A stretch of DNA of 64,000 bases from Phenylobacterium sp. GTDB lineage: Bacteria > Pseudomonadota > Alphaproteobacteria > Caulobacterales > Caulobacteraceae. Below the pieces are notes generated by a model. It ran no database searches. It saw nothing but the letters and a program-made list of their open reading frames with translations, and had not been told where the DNA came from. The stretch spans positions 1-64,000 of the forward strand of contig NZ_JAUXXE010000021.1 of assembly GCF_030681155.1 (NCBI RefSeq), in the 5' to 3' direction. Positions 35,663 to 44,291 of the stretch are shown here, in pieces. Made by a program: the position numbers and the translations under genes. Numbering within the stretch: the first letter of the stretch is position 1; the number at the start of each line of letters is the position of its first letter.

Positions 35663-37084
35663 CTAGAATGAGTAGCGAACCCGCACGGCCATGATGTCGA
35701 GGGTCTGGCCTATCTGGACACCGATGGGCGGGGTCGAAGGGGGCGGGCCGAACGGATCCGGATCGGCCAGACCGGCGGGGTTCAAGCGATCGACGCGCAC
35801 ATGCAGATAGTTCAGCATCAGCCTTACCCGTGGGCGGGGGTACCACAGCAAGGCCGCGCCCAGGATTTCCTGCCGGCCGCCGCGAACGCCGCCGGGGTCG
35901 GCCACCTCGCCTGGAACGCCGGCGCGATAGTTCAGGTCCATGACGCTATACCGGAAGCCGAGCTCCCAGGCGCCTAGTCCTCCCTTGCCCAGGGGCGCAT
36001 CGGGCTTGGGGAACGCAAAGGCCCGACGCGAACGGTCGAAGCGGCGCCGCTCGCCCGTGAGGATCCAGCTGCCCTGAACATAGAAGCCGGTGAAGTTCGG
36101 GTCCCCAGACACCGCCCCGTGCCGCTGTACGCCAAACCAGAAGCCTTCGGCCTGCAGATACAGGTTCTTGTGCTGGGCCGCGAACTCGGCGCCGAGGACG
36201 GTTGTGTGCCTAGCGTCGATGTCGCCGGTGTCGATCAGCGGCGTATCATCGACGTCGATCTCGGGAGTGTTCAGGAAGCGGATCGGGAAAGACTTGGGCT
36301 GTCCTTCTGGGGTCTTGTGACCGGGCACCAGGACATAGGTTCCGTTGACCCCAAAGTGCAGCAGGTAGTCCTTCCGCCAGGCCATCGCGCGGGTGTAGCG
36401 GCCGACGATGGCGGCGCGCGGCAGGTAGTCTTCGGCGTCCTTCAACAGCGGGCCGGTCAGACTGAGCGCGGCCATGGAGGTCGCATTCGTGCGCTTGACG
36501 GTCACGCCGATGCGGCCATCGCCGCCGCCAACCGAGCGGGCCAAGTCTGCGGCGGTCGCTCGCTCGAGAAACAGCGTGCTGTCGGAACTGGTCGCGCCCT
36601 CCATATTGGTCGGCGCGGCGTAGGCTCCGGTCTGGATCGTGTAGGGCGCTCGGTTATAGCTGGCCCAGACCTCGGCAATGCGGGACTCGATCGGGTCGTC
36701 CTCGCCCCCAAGCTCGAACATGGCGCGATAGGCGATATGCTCGCCCTGCGTACCTTCCCAGCCTAGCCGCGCCCGTCGCAGATAGGACCCGTCGCTCAGG
36801 TTCTGCGCTCGCAGCGGGTCGCCTCGGTGAACGCCGCCGCGCCGGAAGTCCGCTTCGGGCGGACCCTCGGGAGCCTGATCATAGGCCGCTCCGTCGTACT
36901 GGAGATAGCCGTGAAAGGTCCACGCGCCGAGCTTGAAGTCGAGATCCAGCACCGACAGGATATCGAGAGCCCGAAAGGCGTCGGTCTCCACGGGAGGTGC
37001 GGCGATCTCCAGCGGCGCAGAGTCCGCCGACGGGGCCGGGGTCGCCGCCAGCAATGCGGCGCTTGTCGCGACGAGAATGTCCAA
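35663..37084 (-). CDS. OprO/OprP-like porin
   Basis: 473 residues from TTG 37084. AAGGG nine bases upstream supports this start, and no ATG is available. The short signal is DILVATSAALLAATPAPSAD. The barrel shows the phosphate-selective porin pattern: FKLGAWTFHGYLQYDGAAYD, LRRARLGWEGTQGEHIAYRA, FELGGEDDPIESRIAEVWAS, AAPTNMEGATSSDSTLFLER, GAWELGFRYSVMDLNYRAG, and a terminal VRVRYSF. Members take up phosphate, polyphosphate or other anions. The selectivity here cannot be read from sequence. It is convergent with the Gly/Ser-rich gene and divergent from the BASS transporter gene. Confidence 0.85.
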   Translation of the reverse strand: MDILVATSAALLAATPAPSADSAPLEIAAPPVETDAFRALDILSVLDLDFKLGAWTFHGYLQYDGAAYDQAPEGPPEADFRRGGVHRGDPLRAQNLSDGSYLRRARLGWEGTQGEHIAYRAMFELGGEDDPIESRIAEVWASYNRAPYTIQTGAYAAPTNMEGATSSDSTLFLERATAADLARSVGGGDGRIGVTVKRTNATSMAALSLTGPLLKDAEDYLPRAAIVGRYTRAMAWRKDYLLHFGVNGTYVLVPGHKTPEGQPKSFPIRFLNTPEIDVDDTPLIDTGDIDARHTTVLGAEFAAQHKNLYLQAEGFWFGVQRHGAVSGDPNFTGFYVQGSWILTGERRRFDRSRRAFAFPKPDAPLGKGGLGAWELGFRYSVMDLNYRAGVPGEVADPGGVRGGRQEILGAALLWYPRPRVRLMLNYLHVRVDRLNPAGLADPDPFGPPPSTPPIGVQIGQTLDIMAVRVRYSF

Positions 37085-37343
37085 TGGGGCGCGCCCTTCA
37101 CGCGCTCATGGGCGCGCGGGTCATTGGGTTCGCTGCTGAGATTCTCGGCAATGGGGTACATTCCGGAGAGCTGAGACCTAGACTATGGAGACGGATTCTC
37201 CGAGCGTCTCGCAACGCATAACCAACTGAATGGACTGAAAAAGCCGCGACATGAGGTCTCCACCTGATGGCGCGATGACAAGGCGCGTGCCGATGTGCGC
37301 AGGCGCGCCAGAAGGGCGGGCCTGACGCGGAGAGGACACTTTC

Positions 37344-38201
37344 ATGTCTCTGGCGGAAATCTTCGCCCTGGCGATCAAGATCAGCATATTCGCGATCGTC
37401 TTCTCCATCGGCATGAGCGTCCAGCCGGGCGATTTCAGCGGCGTCCTACGCACTCCGGGGCGACTTGCCCGATCACTCTTGGCGATGGTCGTCGTGATGC
37501 CGCTCTTGGCGGTGCTGCTGGTGCTGGCGTTCGATCTGCCACCTCCGGTGGGCGTGATGCTGATCGCGCTGGCCTTGGCCCCGGTGCCACCGATTTTGCC
37601 GGGCAAACAGACCAAGGCGGGTGGGGACGCCGCTTACGCCGTTCGTCTGCTGGCGGCCATTGGGCTCGTCGCCATCATCACCATTCCGCTTGAGTTGGAA
37701 CTGATCCAGCTGACGTTCGGTATGCGAGTTGGCGCTCCCCCTGGCCTTGTCGCCGGCCTCGTCGCCACGTCCATACTTGCTCCGTTGCTGGCCGGGGCAT
37801 TGGTTGCGCGCCTGGCGCCGGGCATGGCGTCGAGACTGCGTCCCCTCATCTCGAAAATCGGCGGGCTGCTGCTGCTGACGGCGATGGCGATGATCTTGGT
37901 CACCCAATGGAGGGCCATGTTCGAGCTGATAGGCGACGGCACATTGCTCGCCATGTCGATCTTCGTCGTCTGCGGTTTGATCGTGGGGCATCTGCTGGGC
38001 GGTCCGGAGCCTGACGACCGCACTGTGCTGGCGATCGCCACCGCCTCGCGCCATCCAGGCATCGCCCTGGCGATCGCGCATATCAACTACCCCGAGGAAA
38101 AGCAGCTCGCAGCCGCCGTACTGATCTTCCTGCTGACCAACGCCGCCCTGACCGCGCCATACGTCTTCTGGCGGCGGCGAGTCCGGCGGGCGCCAGTCTA
38201 G
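37344..38201 (+). CDS. Bile acid:sodium symporter (BASS)-like transporter
   Basis: 285 residues with about 9-10 hydrophobic helices (KISIFAIVFSIGMSVQPGDF, LLAMVVVMPLLAVLLVLAF, GLLLLTAMAMILVTQW). The FSIGMSVQPGDF opening and the TASRHPGIALAIAHINYP crossover motif are those of the BASS/SBF superfamily. Members carry bile acids, pantoate, arsenite or keto acids with sodium. The substrate is not deducible. A purine-rich AGAGGA lies upstream of the ATG. Alone on the plus strand. Confidence 0.75.
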   Translation: MSLAEIFALAIKISIFAIVFSIGMSVQPGDFSGVLRTPGRLARSLLAMVVVMPLLAVLLVLAFDLPPPVGVMLIALALAPVPPILPGKQTKAGGDAAYAVRLLAAIGLVAIITIPLELELIQLTFGMRVGAPPGLVAGLVATSILAPLLAGALVARLAPGMASRLRPLISKIGGLLLLTAMAMILVTQWRAMFELIGDGTLLAMSIFVVCGLIVGHLLGGPEPDDRTVLAIATASRHPGIALAIAHINYPEEKQLAAAVLIFLLTNAALTAPYVFWRRRVRRAPV

Positions 38202-38235
38202 CGACGCCGGCCTGATGACGATGAGTTTGCGGCCG

Positions 38236-39075
38236 CTAGGGCGACGGCGCCACCGGCACTGGCGGTGCGTCTCGCTGTAGCGTGGCCACGAGCTCCTCCA
38301 TCGCTACCTGCGGCACCTGCAGAGCTCCGGCCTGCGGACGGTCCAGGTCGACGATCGTGATGATCATCATGCTGAACAGAAAGAGCAGCACCGCCGTCGC
38401 CTCTCGATTCCCGCCGGGCTGATCGCCCAGCATGTAGCCCAATACCGCGGCCGCGACCGCGATGTAGATGAACAGGACGTCCATGATGCGGGTCGGAATG
38501 TGCGCGCGGGCGGCCACCTGCCTGCGCGTGCCAATATTGAGCACATCATTGATCGTCTCAAGGAAGTAGGAGGCCATCTCCGTTTCCCGGACGGGGAAAA
38601 CCGCGGTGCGAGTCTGGTCCCAGAGCTGCGTTCGCAGGGCCAGAGAAAGCTTCATCTGAGCTTCCGTTTGCTCATCCCAGATCCCTTCTGGGGCGATGCG
38701 TGTTTGTGCATAGTCGCGGAGTGTCTTCTGCATAAGCGAGCGATCCGGGTCGTCGAGGAGGCTCGATCGCAGGTAGGCGGTGCTGATAGCGTTCGCCTCC
38801 TCGATCACTAATCCGCGGCGAGTGTCGAAACGCTCAAGGGCGATGGAGAAGGTCAGGCCGATGACGAACGCCAGCAAGCCGAAGATCGCGGCGACGATAT
38901 GCGCCTGAGCGGCGATGCTGTTTTCTCCGATCGCCGGGTTGCGCGCTTTTCGCCAGCGATAAAGCTGCACGCCCGCCTCTCGCGCGAGCAGGCAGACTCC
39001 GAACCAGGTCAGCCCGAGCAGCCATAAGGGCATGTTGTGAAACAATGGATCGAGCAGGCCGCCTCGTTCCCCCAT
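38236..39075 (-). CDS. DUF4239-like membrane protein
   Basis: 279 residues. There are two N-terminal TM helices (MPLWLLGLTWFGVCLLA; AHIVAAIFGLLAFVIGLTFS), then a long soluble stretch with RRGLVIEEANAISTAYLRSS. Two further helices are at about 205-255 (VLFIYIAVAAAVLGYMLG; TAVLLFLFSMMIITIVDLDR). The EEANAISTAYLRSSLL and DLDRPQAG motifs fit the DUF4239/bestrophin-like family, of unknown function. Convergent with the BASS gene by 35 bp. Confidence 0.7.
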   Translation of the reverse strand: MGERGGLLDPLFHNMPLWLLGLTWFGVCLLAREAGVQLYRWRKARNPAIGENSIAAQAHIVAAIFGLLAFVIGLTFSIALERFDTRRGLVIEEANAISTAYLRSSLLDDPDRSLMQKTLRDYAQTRIAPEGIWDEQTEAQMKLSLALRTQLWDQTRTAVFPVRETEMASYFLETINDVLNIGTRRQVAARAHIPTRIMDVLFIYIAVAAAVLGYMLGDQPGGNREATAVLLFLFSMMIITIVDLDRPQAGALQVPQVAMEELVATLQRDAPPVPVAPSP

Positions 39076-39134
39076 TGTTTGCCCTTTCGACCTTGCTTGT
39101 CTGAACCCTGGCGTCCCGCCCGCGCGGGGCTCTC

Positions 39135-39308
39135 CTAGTCGACGATGTCGACGACGGCCCCCACCGCGCCGCCGATGGCTGCGCCCTTTCCAGCGTTGCC
39201 TGACAGGCTTCCGATTCCCGCGCCGACGGCGACGCCGGTGGCGGTGGCGCAGGCGACGAGCAAGGTGCTCAGCGCGATTGCGGCGAAGGTGAAACCGAGC
39301 TTCTTCAT
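39135..39308 (-). CDS. Small glycine-zipper lipoprotein
   Basis: 57 residues. MKKLGFTFAAIALSTLLVAC is a lipoprotein signal with lipobox LVAC, so Cys20 should be lipidated. The mature 38 residues alternate Gly and Ala (GVAVGAGIGSLSG, GKGAAIGGAVGAVVDIVD), a glycine-zipper like that of YmgG/OmpA-like small lipoproteins, which oligomerise in membranes. The stop is 10 bp before the next gene upstream on the same strand ends, so it is likely the second gene of a two-gene unit with the small exported protein. Confidence 0.75.
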   Translation of the reverse strand: MKKLGFTFAAIALSTLLVACATATGVAVGAGIGSLSGNAGKGAAIGGAVGAVVDIVD

Positions 39309-39318
39309 GTCGGTGGTC

Positions 39319-39690
39319 CTACTTGGCCGGAGGGAATTGGGGTTTGGCGATCTCTCGCCAGACCACGGAGAGGACAGGTTTGCTCAATTGGGTGGGGTTA
39401 GCGCGGTACCAGCTATCAACCAGGCGGATAGCTTCCTCCGTGTTGGAGTGCTTGAGGGCGCGTTGCGCCGTCCGCGAGAAGGTTTGCTCGGCGCCTGGCG
39501 CGTTCTTGGCGTCCCAAGCCGCGCCAACGGAGATCACATTGGAGACGCCGACGAGATAGGCGCGTTGCTGTTCGACAGAGGAGCGTTTCCAGTCGTTGCC
39601 GTCTGCGAGGTGGGTGAGGATAGGTTGAGCGGCGGCAGGCCAGGCGGCCAATAGCGCGGCTGCAACGAAGAGGGGAAAACGGCGACGCAT
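39319..39690 (-). CDS. Small exported protein, Rap1a/Tai-like
   Basis: 123 residues with signal MRRRFPLFVAAALLAAWPAA then AAQ. The mature part has DWKRSSVEQQRAYLVGVSNV and EEAIRLVDSWYRANPTQLSK, helical and soluble. The R-x-YLVGV-ISVG and VD-WY-ANP pattern is reminiscent of small periplasmic Rap1a/Tai-type immunity-like proteins, but the likeness is weak and no toxin gene is adjacent. It is followed by the lipoprotein gene after 10 bp. Confidence 0.6.
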   Translation of the reverse strand: MRRRFPLFVAAALLAAWPAAAQPILTHLADGNDWKRSSVEQQRAYLVGVSNVISVGAAWDAKNAPGAEQTFSRTAQRALKHSNTEEAIRLVDSWYRANPTQLSKPVLSVVWREIAKPQFPPAK

Positions 39691-39869
39691 ACGCAGTTCC
39701 TTCCTTCAGGCGGCGGCTCTTACCCCGCCGCTGTACGACGGCGTTGCCTGAAGGTGGATCGGGCGAAACCCCGAAAAGCATCACAATGAACGCGCGGAAT
39801 CGGCCGAATTCCAACGCCCTTACTTCGTGAGCACCTCAGGTCCTGAGCAACGCTCTGCTTGCGCAGCCG

Positions 39870-41450
39870 CTAGATCGCCCGTGCGCGGCCTTCCCAATAG
39901 GGAGCCCTGACCTTGTTGCGCTGGATCTTGCCGGCCTCGTTGCGCGGTAGTGTCTCGACGAAGTCCACACCGCGCGGAACCTTGTACTTGGCGACCACCC
40001 GGGCGGCGTAGTCCAAGATTTCACGCCTGAGCTCATCGGAGTGTGCGAAGCCGGGCTTCAGCTGGATCACGGCGCGGATCTCCTCGCCCCACTCATCATG
40101 CGGAACGCCGACCGTACAGCTGTCCTCCACGGCGGGGTGCTTGATGAGTTCGTTGTCGATCTCCTGCGGGTAGATGTTGACCCCGCCGGCGATGATCGTC
40201 TCAGCGCTGCGGCCGGTGAGGAATAGCCAGTCGTCCTCGTCGAGATAGCCCACATCACCCATGGTGAAGTAGCCGTCGCGGCGACCGGCGTCGGTCTTGG
40301 CGTCGTCCTTGTAGTAGGTGAAGCCGCCCTGGACCTTGAGGCTGAGATAGATGGCGCCGGCGACGCCCGGCGCGCACTCCTGGCCGTTTTCATCGAGAAT
40401 CTTGGCGGCGTCCTTATGCGGCCGGCGGCCGACGGCCCCGGGGTGCTTCAGCCAATCCTCCGAGGTTATGGTGAAGCCAACGCCCCCTTCGGAGCCGGCG
40501 TAGTACTCAAACAGAACTGGCCCCAGCCACTCGATCATCGCCCGCTTTACGTCGGGCGGGCAGGGGGCCGCGCCGTGGGTGATGCGCTTCAGCGAACTCA
40601 GGTCGTACTTGGCCCGGACCTCTGCCGGCAGGTTCAGCATTCGCTGGAACATGATCGGGACGAAATGGCCGCGGGTGACCTTCTGATCCTGAATGATCTG
40701 CAGGACCTGTTCGGCGTCCCACTTGTCGATCAACACGGTCGGGACGCCGTTGTTGAGGGCCCGGCGGATGTCTCCGGCCAGCGGCGAGGCATGATAGGCC
40801 GGACCCGTGCAGATGTGTTTGTCCACGGCGCGGTCATACATCGGGTCGTAGCCGCCGATCGCCTGGGCGCCTGGTTTGTAGACCCCCTTCGGCCTACCGG
40901 TGGTGCCCGAGGAGTAGAGCATGGTGGAGCCCCGCACGGGGTCATCGATGTCTTCGCCTGGAAACGCGGCGATGTCGTCGTAGGCGGTGAAGTTCGGCAA
41001 CTCACCGCCGATGGCGACCTTCAGCTTGAGCTGCGGGCAGGATGCGCCCACGGCCTCGACGCCGCCGATGCGCGCATCGGCGAAGAGCGCCTTGGCCTCG
41101 CAGTTGTCGACCACATAGGCGATCTCGTCGGGCTTCAGGTGCCAGTTCACGGGCGTCAGGCGAAAGCCGCCACGCAGGGTGGCGAACAGCACCTCGGGGA
41201 ATTCGACCCGGTTGGAGCAGACGATCGCGACAGCGTCGCCCGCTTCCAGCCCATGGGCCCGCATCATCTTGACCAGGCGGTTGGCGTTGGCGTTCAGCTC
41301 GCCGAAGGTCCGGCTTCGGCCGGAAACTTCGAGGACGGCCATCTTGTCCGGCTGAAGTTCGGCCCAGACAGCCATGCACATGCCGGAATCGACGGCTGCA
41401 TCCACTCGGGCCTTGATGTCGGCTCCCTCGATCCCCGCCGGCGCGTTCAT
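39870..41450 (-). CDS. Acyl-CoA synthetase (AMP-dependent ligase)
   Basis: 526 residues from ATG 41450 (GGGAG eight bases upstream). Adenylate-forming signatures are MLYSSGTTGRPKGVY (P-loop), EYYAGSEGGVGFT, GYFTMGDVGYLDEDDWLFLT followed by GRSAETIIAGGVNIYPQEID, and the C-terminal catalytic lysine in NEAGKIQRNKVR. It activates a carboxylic acid to its CoA thioester. Neighbours (hydratase-like hot-dog protein, amidohydrolase, acyl-CoA dehydrogenase) suggest degradation of a cyclic or branched acid rather than a simple fatty acid. Downstream of the hot-dog gene by 52 bp. Confidence 0.92.
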   Translation of the reverse strand: MNAPAGIEGADIKARVDAAVDSGMCMAVWAELQPDKMAVLEVSGRSRTFGELNANANRLVKMMRAHGLEAGDAVAIVCSNRVEFPEVLFATLRGGFRLTPVNWHLKPDEIAYVVDNCEAKALFADARIGGVEAVGASCPQLKLKVAIGGELPNFTAYDDIAAFPGEDIDDPVRGSTMLYSSGTTGRPKGVYKPGAQAIGGYDPMYDRAVDKHICTGPAYHASPLAGDIRRALNNGVPTVLIDKWDAEQVLQIIQDQKVTRGHFVPIMFQRMLNLPAEVRAKYDLSSLKRITHGAAPCPPDVKRAMIEWLGPVLFEYYAGSEGGVGFTITSEDWLKHPGAVGRRPHKDAAKILDENGQECAPGVAGAIYLSLKVQGGFTYYKDDAKTDAGRRDGYFTMGDVGYLDEDDWLFLTGRSAETIIAGGVNIYPQEIDNELIKHPAVEDSCTVGVPHDEWGEEIRAVIQLKPGFAHSDELRREILDYAARVVAKYKVPRGVDFVETLPRNEAGKIQRNKVRAPYWEGRARAI

Positions 41451-41502
41451 CCCCACGTCTCCCGTTTATGTCGTTGTCTTGAACCTGCGTCGGCCGGTCG
41501 TC

Positions 41503-42345
41503 TCAGCTCCAGAGTGGAGACGAGGCCTTCATCGCGCGGATCATGAAGGTGACGCTGGCCACGTCTTCGCCCGTGGCGGCGTCAGCGATGTCGACGTCGT
41601 ACCAGACGTTTTCGGTCTTCGGGCTCTCGGTGATCTTCCGCATTGTGGTGCGGCCCACATAGTCCTTGTCGGCGAGCAGGGGGCCGGCCAAGTGCCGAAC
41701 CTCCAGCGCGCCGAAGAGGCCCACATAGGGCGTCTTGGCCTTGGCCATCACGAAGGGGCGGCTCATGTGCGCCAACCGGATGGCGTAGGCCGGCGATAGC
41801 ACGCCCTCGGCGTCATAGAGGGATAGGCGCTCGGTAATGCGGCCAAGCCCAGCGTCGTAGTCGGCGCGGCTCACCCGCATCGGAATGTCCGACGTCGTGT
41901 CGCCTACGCGCATGTCGGCATAGATTCGAAGACGACCTAGGTCCGCGTCCGCCTGCTCGGCCATGCGCCGGGCGATCTCCGAACCGGCGTCGCGCGCATT
42001 CGGCGAGGCGGTGCCGACACATACCTGCTGGCCGGCGCGGTTGAACATCAGCAGGCGGGCGCGGGAGGCGTCTGGCTGAACACTCGCCTGGACTTCTTCG
42101 CGATCGACCGTGGCCTGGCTGAAGTGAAGAGAGATGTCGCCGGTTTCGAACCAGGCGCGACCATAGATCTGCATCAGCAACGGCACGAACTGATCCATGT
42201 GGACCGAGCCGGGCACCGTGCCGCCCTTGAAGCCGAGTTTGGAGGCCACCTCGTCATTGTGGATCGAGCCGGGCGCCTGCTGAAAGCCGTTGTGAGGCGC
42301 GCGGAATTCGCCGGTCAGGGGGTGTTGTATGACTGCTTCGCTCAC
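41503..42345 (-). CDS. MaoC-like hot-dog fold protein
   Basis: 280 residues from GTG 42345 (AAGGAG upstream; GTGA overlap with the previous stop). The N-terminal APGSIHNDEVASKLGFKGGT and VPGSVHMDQFVPLL resemble the substrate loop of MaoC-type enoyl-CoA hydratases. The second half, with YAIRLAHMSRPFVMAKAKTP and VGRTTMRKITESPKTENVW, looks like a second hot-dog. It may hydrate an unsaturated acyl-CoA. The canonical D-x4-H catalytic pair is not obvious, so a binding or thioesterase role is possible. Translationally coupled to the amidohydrolase upstream. Confidence 0.65.
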   Translation of the reverse strand: MSEAVIQHPLTGEFRAPHNGFQQAPGSIHNDEVASKLGFKGGTVPGSVHMDQFVPLLMQIYGRAWFETGDISLHFSQATVDREEVQASVQPDASRARLLMFNRAGQQVCVGTASPNARDAGSEIARRMAEQADADLGRLRIYADMRVGDTTSDIPMRVSRADYDAGLGRITERLSLYDAEGVLSPAYAIRLAHMSRPFVMAKAKTPYVGLFGALEVRHLAGPLLADKDYVGRTTMRKITESPKTENVWYDVDIADAATGEDVASVTFMIRAMKASSPLWS

Positions 42346-43466
42346 TGCGTCGCTCCTTCCGGAACCATGCCCATCATGTCTTCGAAATTGGCGCGATAGA
42401 AGCTGTCGCGGTCAGCCTCGCCCAGACCCTCGAAGGTTCGTTCGAAACGGGCGATCGGGTCGTTCGTGCCCTCCGGATGCGGATAGTCGCTGGAGAACAT
42501 GTAGAGGTCTGCGCCGCTGTCGCGGATCAGGTAGCCCGCATCCTCGCCGGGGAAGGGCGTGAACTTGACGTGCCGGCGGATGATCTCCGATGGCTTGGCC
42601 GACAGGGCCTTCAGATAGGGGTCTGTGCGACCGAACGAGCGAGCCCCCATGTCCATCTGACGCAGGAAGCCGGGCACCCAATAGGCGCCGTACTCGATGA
42701 CCCCGCCGCGAAGGTCCGGTTGTCGGTCGAACACGCCGTCGTAGACCAGCGCGCCGAGGAACATCTCGGCAGAGTGCGGGAGAGCCACATAGTCTTTGAA
42801 GCGGAGGTTTTCCCCGCCCCCATGCAGGTCCGGCGACTTGGGCTTCCCGTTATTGACGTACTCGGCGGGCATGGTGCGCGATCCCGCGCCAATGTGGAGG
42901 ACAAAGGGCGTCCGGGTCGCCGCCAGAAGCGCCCAAAACCGATCGAGGTCCGGGTGGCCCGGCGACTTGTCGCCGGCCGGCGTGGAGGGGACCCAAATCG
43001 CACGGCAGCCAAGGGCGATGGCTTGCTGGGCCTCCTCGAGAGCGCGATCAGGATTGTCCAGCGGGACATAGGCCACGCCAAGCAGGCGCGGGTCGCGACA
43101 GAAGGCCGCCATCGCCTTGTTGGCCGCTCGGGCGCCGGCATAGAGCACGTCCTGGTCGCTGCTCGTGCGGAAGGGGCGCAGGGCGGAGGTCGGAAAGACG
43201 AGCTGGCTTGAAAAGCCCAGCTCCTCCAAGGCCCGGATACGTTCGCCAGAGTCATGTGCGCCATAGGCGAGACGCCCCTTCGGCCCGCCAATCAGGCCTT
43301 CGATGATTTTTTCCGTGGGCGCTTCGACTGGTGGTCGGGTGGAGGGAGGATCGCGGCGCAGCAACCGATCCTTCATCGCGGCATCAGCGAAGGGAACCAG
43401 CCAGTCGGCCGGCTCCATCACGTGGCTGTCGGCGTCGTGGAAGACGCGCCCGGCGGCGTAAGGCAT
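42342..43466 (-). CDS. Amidohydrolase-2 family protein (decarboxylase/hydrolase type)
   Basis: 374 residues. It opens with VFHDADSHVMEPADWL (DxH). FVLHIGAGSRTMP supplies a mid-barrel His, and ADLYMFSSDYPHPEGTNDPI the late Asp-His of the amidohydrolase_2 group, which includes ACMSD-like decarboxylases and metal-dependent hydrolases. No signal peptide, so it is cytoplasmic. First gene of the three-gene unit amidohydrolase/hot-dog/ligase. Its promoter region carries the 14-bp motif also found before the acyl-CoA dehydrogenase gene, so the same regulator probably controls both. Confidence 0.82.
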   Translation of the reverse strand: MPYAAGRVFHDADSHVMEPADWLVPFADAAMKDRLLRRDPPSTRPPVEAPTEKIIEGLIGGPKGRLAYGAHDSGERIRALEELGFSSQLVFPTSALRPFRTSSDQDVLYAGARAANKAMAAFCRDPRLLGVAYVPLDNPDRALEEAQQAIALGCRAIWVPSTPAGDKSPGHPDLDRFWALLAATRTPFVLHIGAGSRTMPAEYVNNGKPKSPDLHGGGENLRFKDYVALPHSAEMFLGALVYDGVFDRQPDLRGGVIEYGAYWVPGFLRQMDMGARSFGRTDPYLKALSAKPSEIIRRHVKFTPFPGEDAGYLIRDSGADLYMFSSDYPHPEGTNDPIARFERTFEGLGEADRDSFYRANFEDMMGMVPEGATQ

Positions 43467-43485
43467 CTCGGCTCCTCCCTATTAT

Positions 43486-43499
43486 TGACATTCACACTA
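43486..43499. promoter_or_regulatory. Shared 14-bp motif, copy 1
   Basis: TGACATTCACACTA lies 20-33 bp upstream of the amidohydrolase ATG. Read on the minus strand, a plausible -10 (TATTAT, 43498-43503) and a -35 (TTGTCC, 18 bp further) end at its edge. A repressor there would cover the transcription start. GTG-n-GAATG-n-CAC symmetry is partial here (ATTGACATTCACAC). Confidence 0.55.
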
Positions 43500-43670
43500 T
43501 AATATCGGCGATGGCCTGTCTTGGACAAATGCGGTGAGCGCGAGGTTAGGCCGGCCCGGCGCAAACTCGCCTCGGCCCCCAAGCCGGTCTAAACGCGGAT
43601 GAGGCAGAGGCGCTTGAGTCGGAAGGCCGATGATCAACCGGCGGCAACCTAGTCAGCACAAAGGGTTCGC

Positions 43671-44291
43671 ATGAGCCGCCCGCGCCTACGCCGCGGCCAA
43701 CGCCTGACGCCCGACGCGCGCCGCGAGAGCCTGCTGGCGGTCGCCGGCGAGTTGCTTCTGGAGCAGGGCTACCTTCCGCTTAGCGTTCAGGCCGTGGCTG
43801 ACGGCGCCAAGGTCAGCAAGGCGTTGGTCTACAAATACTTCCCAGGCTCGCACGACCTCTACAATGGGCTCCTGGAGGCCAAGCTCAGTGTTCTTGAGCT
43901 CCGCCTTGATCGGGCCCTGCGGGGCGAGCATGGCGTCGTGGCACTCGCGACCGCCGCGGCGGAAATCTACTATCGTTACGTCGCTGAGACTGGTCCGCTC
44001 ATCCACCTCGTCTTGCGCGACCGGTTCATGGCCGGGCAGGTCTCCGACGCCGCGCTGGCCGTTCGTGATCGCGCCGCCAGGCTGCTGGTGCGCGCTGTTC
44101 GAAATGAGTTCAGCCTGCCTGTCCGTAAGGCCGTCGCTTGTGTGAGCATCGGCTTCACCATGCCCGAAGAGTGCGGGCGGTTGGCTTATCAGGGCGATCT
44201 GGATTTTGAGCGCGGCTCGGTTCTCTGCCGCGAGCTGGTGCTAGGCGTTATCGACGTCGCCCGCCGTGGTGGCTTGGAAGCGCACGGCTAG
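43671..44291 (+). CDS. TetR-family regulator
   Basis: 206 residues. The N-terminal HTH is ARRESLLAVAGELLLEQGYL, then LSVQAVADGAKVSKALVYKY and FPGSHDLYNGLLEAKL. The C-terminal ligand domain is helical with no recognised subfamily. It sits between the two catabolic units, reading away from the amidohydrolase operon. The 204-bp gap between them holds motif copy 1. Its 3' end overlaps the convergent second TetR gene by 51 bp. Candidate repressor for the acyl-CoA locus. Confidence 0.9.
   Translation: MSRPRLRRGQRLTPDARRESLLAVAGELLLEQGYLPLSVQAVADGAKVSKALVYKYFPGSHDLYNGLLEAKLSVLELRLDRALRGEHGVVALATAAAEIYYRYVAETGPLIHLVLRDRFMAGQVSDAALAVRDRAARLLVRAVRNEFSLPVRKAVACVSIGFTMPEECGRLAYQGDLDFERGSVLCRELVLGVIDVARRGGLEAHG

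Noticed and set aside
40416..41546. 376-codon plus-strand frame over the acyl-CoA ligase gene
   Set aside because: Shadow of a clear AMP-binding enzyme.
43486..43504. TTGACA and TATAAT hexamers on the plus strand
   Set aside because: Only 7 bp separates them, far from the 16-18 needed. They are part of the 14-bp motif, and a better minus-strand pair exists.
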